A stretch of 63,271 bases of DNA from Mesorhizobium sp. B2-4-3 (GTDB taxonomy: Bacteria; Pseudomonadota; Alphaproteobacteria; Rhizobiales; Rhizobiaceae): NCBI RefSeq assembly GCF_006442815.1, contig NZ_VFVL01000034.1, positions 1 to 63,271 on the forward strand, written 5' to 3'. Within the stretch, counting starts at the first letter, position 1. Each line of letters opens with the position of its first letter. The notes under the pieces are model-generated. The model was not told where the DNA came from. It did no database searches and saw only the letters and a program-made list of their open reading frames with translations. Both the position numbers and the translations under genes were made by a program. Positions 55,503 to 63,271 of the stretch are shown piece by piece.

Positions 55503-56528
55503 TCACACGTCGCCGAGCAAGGCCGCACTCCTTCGCTGATTGGCTTGCGGGTTGACCATATCGGCGTGTCCTTCGCCGCTCATCATGGCCCACAGGTTCT
55601 TGGCCGCATGCCAGCCGATGGCCTGAGTTCCTTCAGTCGTCCAGGCCGCGACATGCGGCGTGCACAAGACGTTGGGTAGCGAAAACAGCGGATCGTCGGT
55701 CTTCGGCGGCTCTTGGTCGAACACGTCGAGCGCCGCACCCGCGATTTGGCAATTGGCCAGCGCTGCTCGTAGAGCCGTGTAGTCGATCAGCGATCCGCGC
55801 CCGGTGTTGACGACGATGGCTGACGGTTTCATCTTCGCGAACGCAGCGGCGTTCAGGATGTGATGGTTATCCGGGCTTGGCGTTGCGTGCAGCGTCAGGA
55901 AGTCGGATTGCTCCACCAGTGTGAGGAAGTCGACGAGTTCGATGCCTGGAGGAGCTTCCTTCAGGAAGGGATCATAGGCAAGGATGCGGGCCTCCCAGCC
56001 CGACAGCCGTTGCGCCACGCCACGGCCGATGCGGCCGAGGCCGAGGATGCCGACGGTGGCGCCGCGCAGCGTCGCGCCATGTGTCAGGCCGCGCCACCCG
56101 CCACGCCGCATGAATTCGGGCGTCCACGTGCCAAGTTGTTTTGCAACAGCAAGCATCAGGGCGACCGCGTGCTCGCTGACCGTGAAGATCTGGAAATCGT
56201 TCGGCGTGCTGGAAACCAGAATACCGTGCTCGGTGGCAGCATCGATGTCGATGCTGTCAACGCCAATGCCATATTTGGAGATGTAGCGCAGATCCGGAAG
56301 CGCCTGCATGACGCGCCGGGTGATGCGGGTGCCGCTTGCCCCCATCAACGCGACACAGCCCTGTGCGTTGGCAATCAGCTCATCCTCGGTGAAGCGCTTG
56401 AACGGCATTTCCCAGAGCGCATTGCCGAAAATGACGTTAACCCCACGCTCGCGCAGCCAGTTCAGCGAGGCGTCAGTCGGGTCGTAGCGTTCAAATGCGA
56501 GAACGCTGGGCAAGCCTTGAGCACTCAT
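55503..56528 (-). CDS. D-2-hydroxyacid dehydrogenase (phosphoglycerate dehydrogenase-like)
   Basis: 341 residues. NAD-binding GILGLGRIGRGVAQRLSG in the middle, catalytic Arg in VNTGRGSLIDY, Glu in DVFDQEPPKTDD, and His in CTPHVAAWT. It reduces a 2-keto acid or oxidises a D-2-hydroxy acid in the cytoplasm; a true SerA ACT domain is absent. Substrate uncertain. It is convergent with the MATE gene. Confidence 0.9.
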   Translation of the reverse strand: MSAQGLPSVLAFERYDPTDASLNWLRERGVNVIFGNALWEMPFKRFTEDELIANAQGCVALMGASGTRITRRVMQALPDLRYISKYGIGVDSIDIDAATEHGILVSSTPNDFQIFTVSEHAVALMLAVAKQLGTWTPEFMRRGGWRGLTHGATLRGATVGILGLGRIGRGVAQRLSGWEARILAYDPFLKEAPPGIELVDFLTLVEQSDFLTLHATPSPDNHHILNAAAFAKMKPSAIVVNTGRGSLIDYTALRAALANCQIAGAALDVFDQEPPKTDDPLFSLPNVLCTPHVAAWTTEGTQAIGWHAAKNLWAMMSGEGHADMVNPQANQRRSAALLGDV

Positions 56529-56764
56529 GATGGTGCGATCTCCTCAGGTACATTCGAATTGTCCCGACGGAAGAGTTCTTGTCGATTTAATCCGCGTCGC
56601 AGATGCGCTGGCAGGTATTGCAGCTGCGCGCGCCTTGCCCCACTTTGCCTTGGCGGCGGCTTGAGCGCTCAACCGCGATGGCTGGCAGCGCATCTTCAGC
56701 ATTCTTGTTTCCAGCACATAGCCCAAGCCTCGCACAGGACCGTCCAAAAAAATAGTGCAGCATA
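56529..56764. other. intergenic segment after the ATPase remnant
   Basis: No family was recognised here. A minus-strand frame continues past the ATPase remnant, with low-complexity, non-conserved-looking residues. It is probably decayed sequence between the remnant and the hydroxyacid dehydrogenase promoter. Confidence 0.4.
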
Positions 56765-57094
56765 GGTCCCGCATCTGATACGCGCGCCAGCGATGGCGGC
56801 CCGGCCTGCAGGATCTTGCCGTGACCCATAACGGCGACGAGATCGGCCATGGTCATGGCTTCACGCGACGATGGTGATGCCGAGCCGCTGCTGCAACTGG
56901 CGCAATTCCACCTGCATGGCCTCGCAATTTGGCGTCGAGTGCGGACAGCGGCTCGTCGAGGGGACCGTTTCGGCGACAGTGCGAGCGCGCTGGCGCTGGC
57001 CGCCGGACAACTTCGCCACCGGGGCGGTCGGCGAAGCCGGGTAGATGGATGAGGCTCAGCAATTCGTCTACACGCGCACCGTCGCCGGCTGGTG
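56765..57094 (-). pseudogene. truncated, frameshifted ABC transporter ATPase (PotA/UgpC-like)
   Basis: On the minus strand, pieces of an ABC ATPase lie in different frames. They are VDELLSLIHLPGFADRP, then an LSGGQRQRAR-like signature, PLDEPLSALDAKL (Walker B/D-loop), ELRQLQQRLGITIV and EAMTMADLVAVMGHGKILQAG (post-switch). Walker A, the Q-loop and the usual LARAL stretch are missing, and at least two frame changes occur. The remnant is of the PotA/MalK type, not the GlnQ type expected for the adjacent amino-acid permeases. It is non-functional. Confidence 0.78.
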
Positions 57095-57739
57095 TCAGTG
57101 GGCCGCGGCGCGCTCGAGCCTCCGCGCATATTGCGTCAGCGGGAAGCACATGACGAAGAAGATCAGCGCCACCAGCCCGTAGACCTTGAACGGCTCGAAG
57201 GTCGCGTTGTTGATGGCGTTGGAGGTCCTGACCAGTTCCTCGAAGCCGATAATCGAGGTCAGCGCCGTCGATTTGATCAGCTGCACCAGGAAGCCGACGG
57301 TCGGCGCGCGGGTGATCGCGAAGGCTTGCGGCAGGATGATCAGCCTGAGCTCCTGCAGGTAGTGCAGTCCGAGGCTGGCGCCGGCGTCCCATTGGCCGCG
57401 CGGCAGCGCGTCGACGCCGCCGCGCCAGATCTCGGCCAGATAGGCGCTGGCGAAGAAGGTCAGCCCGAGCGCCGCCGCCGTCCATGGCTCGATGCGCAGG
57501 CCGAGCATCGGCAGGCCGAAGAACATCAGGAAGAGCTGCATCAGAAGCGGCGTGCCCTGGAACAGCGCGATATAACCCGAAGCGATGCGCCGGCTCCATT
57601 TGGTCTTGGCGATGCGGAAGAACAGCACCACAAGCCCGACCAGGGCGCCGCCGATGAAGGCGGCGAGCGACAACAGCACCGTCCAGCGCGCGGCGAGCAA
57701 AAGGTTGCGGACGATATCCCAGAAGGTGAACTCGATCAT
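57095..57739 (-). CDS. polar amino-acid-type ABC transporter permease (HisM/GlnP-like)
   Basis: 214 residues with the HisM/GlnP architecture of about five membrane helices and the EAA loop EIWRGGVDALPRGQWDAGAS, followed by ITRAPTVGFLVQLIKSTALT. It forms an inner-membrane heterodimer with the permease encoded upstream (4-bp overlap region at 57736-57739). The downstream position usually taken by the GlnQ-type ATPase is filled by an unrelated ATPase pseudogene. Confidence 0.92.
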   Translation of the reverse strand: MIEFTFWDIVRNLLLAARWTVLLSLAAFIGGALVGLVVLFFRIAKTKWSRRIASGYIALFQGTPLLMQLFLMFFGLPMLGLRIEPWTAAALGLTFFASAYLAEIWRGGVDALPRGQWDAGASLGLHYLQELRLIILPQAFAITRAPTVGFLVQLIKSTALTSIIGFEELVRTSNAINNATFEPFKVYGLVALIFFVMCFPLTQYARRLERAAAH

Positions 57740-58404
57740 GACACGCCGGCTCCAAGAACTCGGCGGCCGCCGCCGACGAGCAGCCGGCGCAGCCCCATAG
57801 ACAGGCCGAGATAGACCATGGTCACCACGAAATAGGTCTCGAAGGCGCGAAAAGTGCGCGCCTGCAGCATGTCGGCCTCATAGGTCAGCTCGCGCACCGC
57901 GATCTGCGACACCACGGCCGATTCCAGCATCATGATGACGATCTGGCTGGTCAGCGCCGGATAGATCACCTTCAGCGCTTGCGGCAGAACGATCTTGATG
58001 AACAGCTGGCGAGGCCTGAGGCCGAGCGCCAGTGCGGCTTCAGTCTGGCCGCGCGGCACGGCGTCGAGCCCGGCGCCGACGATCTCGATCGTATAGGCCG
58101 CCATATTGAGCGTCATCGCCAGCATCGCGGCCAGGGTCGGGTCGAGCCTGACGCCGAGGCTGGGCAGGCCGAAGAAGATGAAGAAAAGCTGCACCAGGAA
58201 CGGCGTGTTGCGCATCACCTCGACATATGTGGCGATCGCCAGCCGCAGCGGCTTCGGGCCGTTTCTTTTGCCGGCAGCGCCCAGGATGCTGAGAAAGGTT
58301 CCCGCGAGCGTGGTGACGGCGATCAGAAGGATCGTCGTCGCCGCACCGCGCGCGATCGCGCCCACGGCACCCGCAAGCCAGCCGAAGTCCAGGCTGTAGC
58401 CCAT
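57736..58404 (-). CDS. polar amino-acid-type ABC transporter permease
   Basis: 222 residues from the ATG at 58404 (MGYSLDFGWLAGAVGAIARG). Five membrane helices and the EAA loop EIVGAGLDAVPRGQTEAALA are present, with LMLESAVVSQIAVRELTYEA at the C-terminal side. The upstream frame to 58485 lacks a start with a clear site. It overlaps the next permease by 4 bp. It is the partner of the HisM/GlnP-like protein. Confidence 0.92.
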   Translation of the reverse strand: MGYSLDFGWLAGAVGAIARGAATTILLIAVTTLAGTFLSILGAAGKRNGPKPLRLAIATYVEVMRNTPFLVQLFFIFFGLPSLGVRLDPTLAAMLAMTLNMAAYTIEIVGAGLDAVPRGQTEAALALGLRPRQLFIKIVLPQALKVIYPALTSQIVIMMLESAVVSQIAVRELTYEADMLQARTFRAFETYFVVTMVYLGLSMGLRRLLVGGGRRVLGAGVS

Positions 58405-58481
58405 GGCGATTGACCTTGTTGGAAGCGCCTGGCGCAGGGGGGTGGTCCGGGGCTTTTTACGGCGTGCCGAACCGCCCGCGA

Positions 58482-59291
58482 TCAATCCTTGAGGTTGTCG
58501 GGATTGAGCGGCGTCTTTAGCCAGGCCTTCGAGCTTTCATCGAGCTTGCCGTCGGCGAGCATCTTGGCGACCGCGTCGTTCACCGCCTTCTTCAGCTGGT
58601 CCTCGTTCTTGTTGAGGCCGATATGCGAGGGCGAGGTGAGCAGCTGGAATTTCTGCTCCGGCTTCAGCGCATCCTGCTTGGCCAGCACCTGCGCCCCGAC
58701 ATCGTTGCCGACGACCATCAGCTGGGTCTGGCCGGAGATGAACGCCTGGATGACGGAATTATAGTTGTCGAAACGGCGGATATCAGCCGAAGCGGGTGCG
58801 GCCTCGGTCAGCGAGGTGTCCTCCAGCGTGCCGCGATTGACGGCGATCGACTTCTCGGCGAGGTCGTCCTTGCCTTTGACGGCAAGCTCGGCCGGGCCGA
58901 TGACGGCGATGTAGTAGGGCGCGTAGGCGGCGGCGAAATCGATCACCTGCTCGCGCTCCTTGGAGTAGCCGACGCTCATCAAAATATCGACGCGCTTGTC
59001 GGTGAGATAAGGGATGCGGTTCTGGCCGGTGACGCTGACCAGGTTGAGTTTCACCTTCAAGGCATCGGCGATCGCCTGCGCGACGTCGATGTCATAGCCC
59101 TTGATGCTCATGTCGGCGCTGGCCGAGGAGAAGGGCGGGAAGTCGGAGAAGATGCCGACATTGATGGCGCCGGCCTTGGTGATGTCGTCGACGGCGTCGG
59201 CCTTTGCGACCTGGGTGGCGAGACCGAAGCCCGCCGTGGCGAGCATCATCGCCGCGGCAATGGATGACTTGAACTTTGCGTGACGAGTCAT
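58482..59291 (-). CDS. amino-acid-type ABC transporter substrate-binding protein
   Basis: 269 residues. Sec signal (SSIAAAMMLATAGFGLATQVA-KA) and the family-3 solute-binding fold: INVGIFSDFPPFSSASADMS, RVDILMSVGYSKEREQVIDF and GTLEDTSLTEAAPASADIRR. It binds a polar amino acid or, given the ureohydrolase encoded directly upstream, a guanidino or amine compound. It is the first transporter gene after the ureohydrolase in a leftward operon. Confidence 0.92.
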   Translation of the reverse strand: MTRHAKFKSSIAAAMMLATAGFGLATQVAKADAVDDITKAGAINVGIFSDFPPFSSASADMSIKGYDIDVAQAIADALKVKLNLVSVTGQNRIPYLTDKRVDILMSVGYSKEREQVIDFAAAYAPYYIAVIGPAELAVKGKDDLAEKSIAVNRGTLEDTSLTEAAPASADIRRFDNYNSVIQAFISGQTQLMVVGNDVGAQVLAKQDALKPEQKFQLLTSPSHIGLNKNEDQLKKAVNDAVAKMLADGKLDESSKAWLKTPLNPDNLKD

Positions 59292-59362
59292 TGTTATTCC
59301 CCTGCTGGAAGCTTGTTGTTGAAACCGGCCGCCGGCTCCAGCGCGGCGGCCGTGTTGGTAGA

Positions 59363-59423
59363 GCTATTCCGGGAGACGCGGTTTAGGCTTGGCGACTTCG
59401 CCATAGCTTCCGTCCGGAATTGC
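59363..59423. repeat. degenerate GCAATTCC-type palindromic repeat
   Basis: GCTATTCCGGGAG ... CTTCCGTCCGGAATTGC. The right end is identical to the other copies, and the left end has one mismatch and a longer centre. It lies between the ureohydrolase stop and the binding-protein start. Confidence 0.6.
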
Positions 59424-59431
59424 GTGAGATA

Positions 59432-60487
59432 TTAGCCCTTCTTGATCGCCAGGCTGAACACCATCAGGCTCAGGATCTCGAACAGGACCTGGGCGCCGAC
59501 ATGGGCGGTGTTGGTGGTCGCGTCATATTGCGGCGCCACCTCGACGACGTCGCCGCCGACGATGTTGAGGCCTTTCAGGCCGCGCAGCAGCTCAAGCACC
59601 TCGCGCGTCGTCAGCCCGCCGACTTCCGGCGTGCCGGTACCCGGCGCGAAGGCCGGATCGATGCTGTCGACGTCGAAGGAGATATAGGTAGGGCCGTCGC
59701 CGACGATCTTGCGCGCCTTCTCGATGATTGCCGGGATGCCGAGCCCGGTCACCTCCTCGGCATGCACGACGGTCATGCCGGATTCGTAGGTGAACTCCCA
59801 CAGATATTCGGCCGAGCCGCGAATGCCGATCTGGATCGTGCGCGAAGGATCGAGCACGCCGTCCAGCACCGCGTTGCGGAACGGTCCGCCATGGTGGAAC
59901 TTGGTCATGTCGAACAGCCCGCTGGTGTCGCAGTGGGCGTCGATATGGATCAAGCCGACCGGCGCTTTTTTGCCGACCGCCTTCAGGATCGGATGGCTGA
60001 TCGAGTGGTCGCCGCCGACCGAGAGCGGCAGCACGCCGGCGTCGACGATCTGGTTGGTACGCTTTTCGATGTCTTCATGGCTGATCTCCAGCCGGTAGCG
60101 GCTGCGGAACGGCGTGTCGCCGATGTCGGCGACGCGAAGCTCATGCGTCGGCGCGCATTCCAGCACGTGGTTGTAGGGGCCGATGCGCTCGATGGCGCGC
60201 AGCGCGCGCGGCCCGAAGCGGGAGCCGGGACGGTTGGTGACGCCGAGGTCCATCGGCACGCCGATCATCGCCACCTGCAGGTCGCCGAAATCCGGATTGT
60301 CGGCCGCGATCTCGCGGTAGGGCGCGGCAAGGAAGGTCGGGATGCCGGAGTAGGGCGCGAGGCGCGTGCCCGCCTTGTTGAAGATCTTGTCGGCGACCTT
60401 GCGGAATTTCGGGTCGAACATCTCGCCGCCATGGCTCTCGCCATATTTGCGGCGCAACGCTTCGAGCTTGCCGCGATCGTAACCCAT
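59432..60487 (-). CDS. ureohydrolase, agmatinase family
   Basis: 351 residues with the binuclear-Mn ureohydrolase motifs: H161 in SVGGDHSISHP, D183-H185-D187 in HIDAHCDTSG, and SFDVDSIDPAFAPGTGTPE. The enzyme splits a guanidino compound into urea and an amine; agmatine, guanidinobutyrate, guanidinopropionate or guanidine are all possible for this branch. It starts an operon with an ABC importer and is divergent from a LysR gene. Released urea can be used by the urease in the same window. The start is the ATG at 60487 (MGYDRGKLEAL). Confidence 0.9.
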   Translation of the reverse strand: MGYDRGKLEALRRKYGESHGGEMFDPKFRKVADKIFNKAGTRLAPYSGIPTFLAAPYREIAADNPDFGDLQVAMIGVPMDLGVTNRPGSRFGPRALRAIERIGPYNHVLECAPTHELRVADIGDTPFRSRYRLEISHEDIEKRTNQIVDAGVLPLSVGGDHSISHPILKAVGKKAPVGLIHIDAHCDTSGLFDMTKFHHGGPFRNAVLDGVLDPSRTIQIGIRGSAEYLWEFTYESGMTVVHAEEVTGLGIPAIIEKARKIVGDGPTYISFDVDSIDPAFAPGTGTPEVGGLTTREVLELLRGLKGLNIVGGDVVEVAPQYDATTNTAHVGAQVLFEILSLMVFSLAIKKG

Positions 60488-60671
60488 GTCCGGTCTCCTC
60501 TCTTGCTGCCTGCAGCGCTGCCCGCATGGACGATTTGCCAAGCCAGCCTGTTGTCCGGTTGGATCGTTGCCCGCCGGCTGCGCTGCGGATTTCGCGTCTC
60601 TTGAAGCTGTTCCGGGCAAAAGTGTCGGGCAGCCGCTTTGAAAAATCAATTGATATTGTTAGGGTCTTGGC

Positions 60672-60688
60672 TGTGAGAAAATCTCACA
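60672..60688. promoter_or_regulatory. LysR-type dyad (T-N-A) in the ureohydrolase/LysR intergenic region
   Basis: TGTGAGAAAATCTCACA: 7-bp arms TGTGAGA/TCTCACA with AAA between, 16 bp before the LysR ATG and overlapping its likely promoter. LysR regulators usually bind such interrupted dyads and control a divergent operon, here the ureohydrolase/ABC genes. Confidence 0.7.
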
Positions 60689-60704
60689 AACTAGGAGCCG
60701 ACCC

Positions 60705-61679
60705 ATGGCCAAGCGCCTGCCGCCGCTGAACCCGCTGCGCGCCTTCGAAGCCGCGGCGCGGCACGCCTCGCTGACCAAGGCCGCGGCTGAGCTGAATGTC
60801 ACGCACGGCGCCGTCAGCCACCAGATCAAGGCGCTCGAGCAATCGCTTGGCGTGAAACTCTTCGAGCGCACCGGTCAGCGCGTGAAGCTGACGCCGCATG
60901 GCGCCGAGTTCCTGCCGGCGGTCTCGGCCGCCTTCGACGGCATCGCCGCCGCCACCCAGCGCATGACGCGGCCGGCAAGCGCCGGCGCGCTGTCGGTATC
61001 CTGCGTGCCGGCGCTGCTCTTGCTCTGGATGACGCCGCGCCTCGGCTCTTTCACGGCGCAATATCCGGACATCCAGCTGACGCTGATCCCGTCCAACGAC
61101 GCCAGGGATATCCGTGCCCCGGATATCGACGTCTGCGTGCATTATGGCGACGGCAGCTGGAGCGATTGCTGGATACGCAAATGGTCCGGGCTGGAACTTT
61201 TTCCCGTGGTCAGCCCGACGCTGATCAACAACCGGCCGATCCGCGGCGTGCGCGACCTTGCCGATCACGTCTTCCTGCATGGCGACGACGGCCGCGAATG
61301 GCACACCTGGCTGGCCGCCGCCGATGCGCTCGATCTGGAGCGCGGCCGCCGCCATCATCTGGGCGATGCGCGTATGGCGACGGAGGCCGCCGTGCACGGC
61401 CATGGCGTGGCGCTCGGCGATTCCGTCACCGCGCGCGCCTTGCTCGCCAGGGGCATGCTCGTCGCGCCTTTTACCTTGTCGGTGCCGGCGGTCGATGATT
61501 TCTACGTCGTCTGCCGCAACGAGATGCGCTCGGCGCCGATCGTCCAGCTCTTCATCGACTGGCTGTTCGCCGAGAAGGAACAGGATGAGGGCCGGGCCGA
61601 CGCGCCGGTGGCCGGCCGCGTGCCCAGCCGCAGGAAACGCCCCGCCCTGAAGGTCATAGGCGCCAGGGCCGGATCCTGA
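60705..61679 (+). CDS. LysR-family transcriptional regulator, GcvA-like, of the ureohydrolase operon
   Basis: 324 residues. The HTH segment LPPLNPLRAFEAAARHASLT-KAAAELNVTHGAVSHQI is GcvA-like, and the effector domain contains LLWMTPRLGSFTAQYPDIQL, ARDIRAPDIDVCVHYGDG and EAAVHGHGVALGDS. Its C-terminal ~30 residues are basic and non-conserved. AGGAG precedes the ATG. Divergence from the ureohydrolase operon and the dyad in the shared region make it the likely regulator. Confidence 0.92.
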   Translation: MAKRLPPLNPLRAFEAAARHASLTKAAAELNVTHGAVSHQIKALEQSLGVKLFERTGQRVKLTPHGAEFLPAVSAAFDGIAAATQRMTRPASAGALSVSCVPALLLLWMTPRLGSFTAQYPDIQLTLIPSNDARDIRAPDIDVCVHYGDGSWSDCWIRKWSGLELFPVVSPTLINNRPIRGVRDLADHVFLHGDDGREWHTWLAAADALDLERGRRHHLGDARMATEAAVHGHGVALGDSVTARALLARGMLVAPFTLSVPAVDDFYVVCRNEMRSAPIVQLFIDWLFAEKEQDEGRADAPVAGRVPSRRKRPALKVIGARAGS

Positions 61680-61770
61680 TGGCTGGACTTGCATAGCTGC
61701 TTTTTGTCGGGCCAGCTTGCAAAGCAGCAAGCGCGTTCGGAAATACGGTGCTAAGAGGCAGTTGGCTAAA

Positions 61771-61805
61771 GCAATTCCGTGCAACGGTCTTCCGTCCGGA
61801 ATTGC
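61771..61805. repeat. GCAATTCC...GGAATTGC palindromic repeat element
   Basis: GCAATTCCGTGCAACGG, then TCTTCCGTCCGGAATTGC. It is the shortest copy of the family in this window and lies in the leader of pncB. Confidence 0.75.
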
Positions 61806-61869
61806 TCGAACAAGGATTTGAAGCGTGACGCCGGCGTTTCCGTGCGTTGTGTTTTATGGATGAGCAAGC

Positions 61870-63174
61870 ATGCCAAAAACCGATATAGCGCGGCGCGTCT
61901 ACAACCATACCTGGAAGCTCGACCCGATCGTCCGCAGCCTGCTGGACACCGACTTCTACAAGCTCCTGATGCTGCAGATGATCTGGGGCATGTATCCCAA
62001 GGTCGACGCCACCTTCTCCCTGATCAACCGCACCACCTCGGTGCGCCTGGCCGACGGGATCGACGAAGGCGAATTGCGCGCCCAGCTCGACCATGCCCGC
62101 ACCTTGCGTTTTTCCAAGAAGGAGATGATCTGGCTGGGCGGCAACAATTTCTATGGCCGCAAGCAGATATTCGAGCCGGAATTCCTGGCCTGGCTGGAGA
62201 ATTTCCGCCTGCCCGACTACCAGCTTTCCAGGCGTGACGGCCAGTACGAGCTCTCCTTCCCCGGCCCCTGGATGTACACCACGCTCTGGGAAATTCCGGC
62301 TTTGGCCATCATCAACGAGCTGCGCTCCCGCGCCGCCATGCGCTCCTACGGGCCGTTCGCGCTCGATGTGCTTTATGCCCGCGCCAAGGCCAAGATGTGG
62401 GCCAAGACCGAGCGGCTGAAAGCGCTGCCCGGCATCCGCATTTCCGACTTCGGCACAAGACGCCGCCATTCTTTCCTGTGGCAGCGCTGGTGCGTCGAGG
62501 CGCTGAAGGAAGGCATCGGCGATGCCTTCACCGGCACCTCCAACGTGCTTCTGGCCATGGACAACGACCTCGAAGCTTTGGGCACCAACGCGCATGAGCT
62601 GCCGATGGTCTTCGCGGCGCTGGCCAATTCCGAGGCGGAATTGCGCGAGGCGCCCTACAAGGTGCTGCAGGACTGGCAGCGCTACTATGGCGGCAATCTC
62701 CTGATCGTGCTGCCCGACGCCTTCGGCACGGATTCCTTCCTGCGCGACGCGCCGGACTGGGTCGCCGACTGGACCGGCTTCCGCCCCGACAGCGCCCCTC
62801 CGATCGAGGGCGGCGAAAAAATCATCGACTGGTGGCGCAAGAAGGGCAAGGACCCCAAGCAGAAGCTGCTCATCTTCTCCGACGGCCTGGAGGTCGAGAC
62901 CATCGAGGAGACCTACAGGCATTTCCGCGGCAAGGTGCGCATGTCCTTCGGCTGGGGCACCAACCTCACCAACGATTTCGAAGGCTGCGCCCCGACGGAA
63001 ACCGACAGCCTCGACGCCATTTCGCTGGTCTGCAAGGTCACCGAAGCCAATGGCAGGCCGGCGGTGAAGCTCTCCGACAATCCCGCCAAGGCGACGGGAG
63101 ACGAGAAGGAGATCAAAAGGTATCTGAGGATTTTCGGCGAGAAGGGGCGGGTGGAGCAGCTGGTGAAGGTGTAG
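61870..63174 (+). CDS. pncB: nicotinate phosphoribosyltransferase
   Basis: 434 residues, the normal PncB length. Type II PRTase features: LLDTDFYKLLMLQMIWGMYP, the catalytic-His region FGTRRRHSFLWQRW, SNVLLAMDNDLEALGTNAHE and the phosphate-binding FGWGTNLTNDFEG. It converts nicotinate plus PRPP to nicotinate mononucleotide with ATP, in NAD salvage. It appears monocistronic. Three short frames upstream were not called. Confidence 0.95.
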   Translation: MPKTDIARRVYNHTWKLDPIVRSLLDTDFYKLLMLQMIWGMYPKVDATFSLINRTTSVRLADGIDEGELRAQLDHARTLRFSKKEMIWLGGNNFYGRKQIFEPEFLAWLENFRLPDYQLSRRDGQYELSFPGPWMYTTLWEIPALAIINELRSRAAMRSYGPFALDVLYARAKAKMWAKTERLKALPGIRISDFGTRRRHSFLWQRWCVEALKEGIGDAFTGTSNVLLAMDNDLEALGTNAHELPMVFAALANSEAELREAPYKVLQDWQRYYGGNLLIVLPDAFGTDSFLRDAPDWVADWTGFRPDSAPPIEGGEKIIDWWRKKGKDPKQKLLIFSDGLEVETIEETYRHFRGKVRMSFGWGTNLTNDFEGCAPTETDSLDAISLVCKVTEANGRPAVKLSDNPAKATGDEKEIKRYLRIFGEKGRVEQLVKV

Positions 63175-63236
63175 AGGGCGCTGCCGATCTGACGTCGTCA
63201 TGCGGGACTGCAAAGTTGGATAGGCTGAGTTCCTTC

Positions 63237-63271
63237 GCGCCCCCCTCTGTCCTGCCGGACATCTCCCCCAC
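63237..63271. repeat. partial copy of a GC-rich palindromic repeat at the window end
   Basis: GCGCCCCCCTCTGTCCTGCC followed by GGACATCTCCCCCAC is, in opposite orientation, the same sequence type as at 11198-11245. The copy is cut off by the window end. Confidence 0.6.

Noticed and set aside
56587..57129. A 180-codon minus-strand frame read as an intact protein
   Set aside because: Only its middle part resembles an ABC ATPase; the flanks are out of frame or unrelated, so it is treated as a pseudogene remnant.

Overview
The window is high-GC chromosomal DNA from an alphaproteobacterium of the order Rhizobiales. It looks most like Mesorhizobium or a close relative. This is inferred from the smoEFGK/smoS/mtlK polyol block, the dispersed ureDABCEFG cluster with DUF1272 and HupE/UreJ genes, the NodF/NodE-like acyl-carrier/ketosynthase pair, DUF1127 and MocR genes, and several families of palindromic intergenic repeats. 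No plasmid, phage, rRNA or CRISPR features were seen.

Layout. (1) 98-1570: a MocR/PdxR-type regulator. (2) 1596-7012: a visibly AT-richer, leftward six-gene island with a C5-cytosine DNA methyltransferase, a DUF6339-like protein, an unknown 304-residue protein, a GHKL (Hsp90/MutL-like) ATPase, a Vsr endonuclease and a small helical protein. It lies on the 3' side of tRNA-Arg(CCG), with a decayed IS481-type transposase tail between. It reads as a transferred DNA-modification/defence cassette. (3) 7819-14268: DUF1003 protein, universal stress protein with a perfect FNR/FixK-type box, D-Ala-D-Ala carboxypeptidase, mutarotase-like protein, P-loop kinase and a Lys/Ala-rich small protein, separated by large palindromic repeat elements. 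(4) 14692-16998: a GST and a FabF/NodE-like synthase with its own unusual ACP. (5) 17195-26828: the urease genes ureD, ureA, DUF1272, hupE/ureJ, ureB, ureC, ureE, ureF, DUF3995 and ureG. They are interrupted by two antisense secreted-protein genes and by DUF29, membrane-protein and GST genes. (6) 26903-31205: aldolase II, HAD, SorC/DeoR regulator, DUF1127 and LysR genes. (7) 31379-40304: sorbitol/mannitol ABC uptake, sorbitol dehydrogenase, mannitol dehydrogenase, HAD phosphatase and an FGGY kinase. (8) 40320-46745: a second, oppositely oriented polyol ABC system with a zinc polyol dehydrogenase and an AraC regulator. (9) 46854-53778: a nucleotide-sugar dehydrogenase facing a three-gene run of SDR epimerase/decarboxylase, a processive GT2 and a Tat-exported deacetylase-like/DUF3131 protein. 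This is probably a synthase-dependent exopolysaccharide system. (10) 54012-63174: MATE exporter, 2-hydroxyacid dehydrogenase, a broken ABC ATPase, an amino-acid-type ABC transporter, an agmatinase-family ureohydrolase with a divergent LysR gene, and nicotinate phosphoribosyltransferase.

How the parts connect. Urea released by the ureohydrolase could feed the urease. The two polyol blocks would turn sorbitol, mannitol and related polyols into ketoses and phosphorylated sugars. The most novel-looking parts are the tRNA-linked methyltransferase/GHKL/Vsr cassette and the GT2-DUF3131 polysaccharide cluster.

Limits. All calls come from reading translated sequence and motifs. No homology search, structure prediction or statistics were run. 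Start codons were moved from the longest open frame where a ribosome-binding site or overlap favoured another start.
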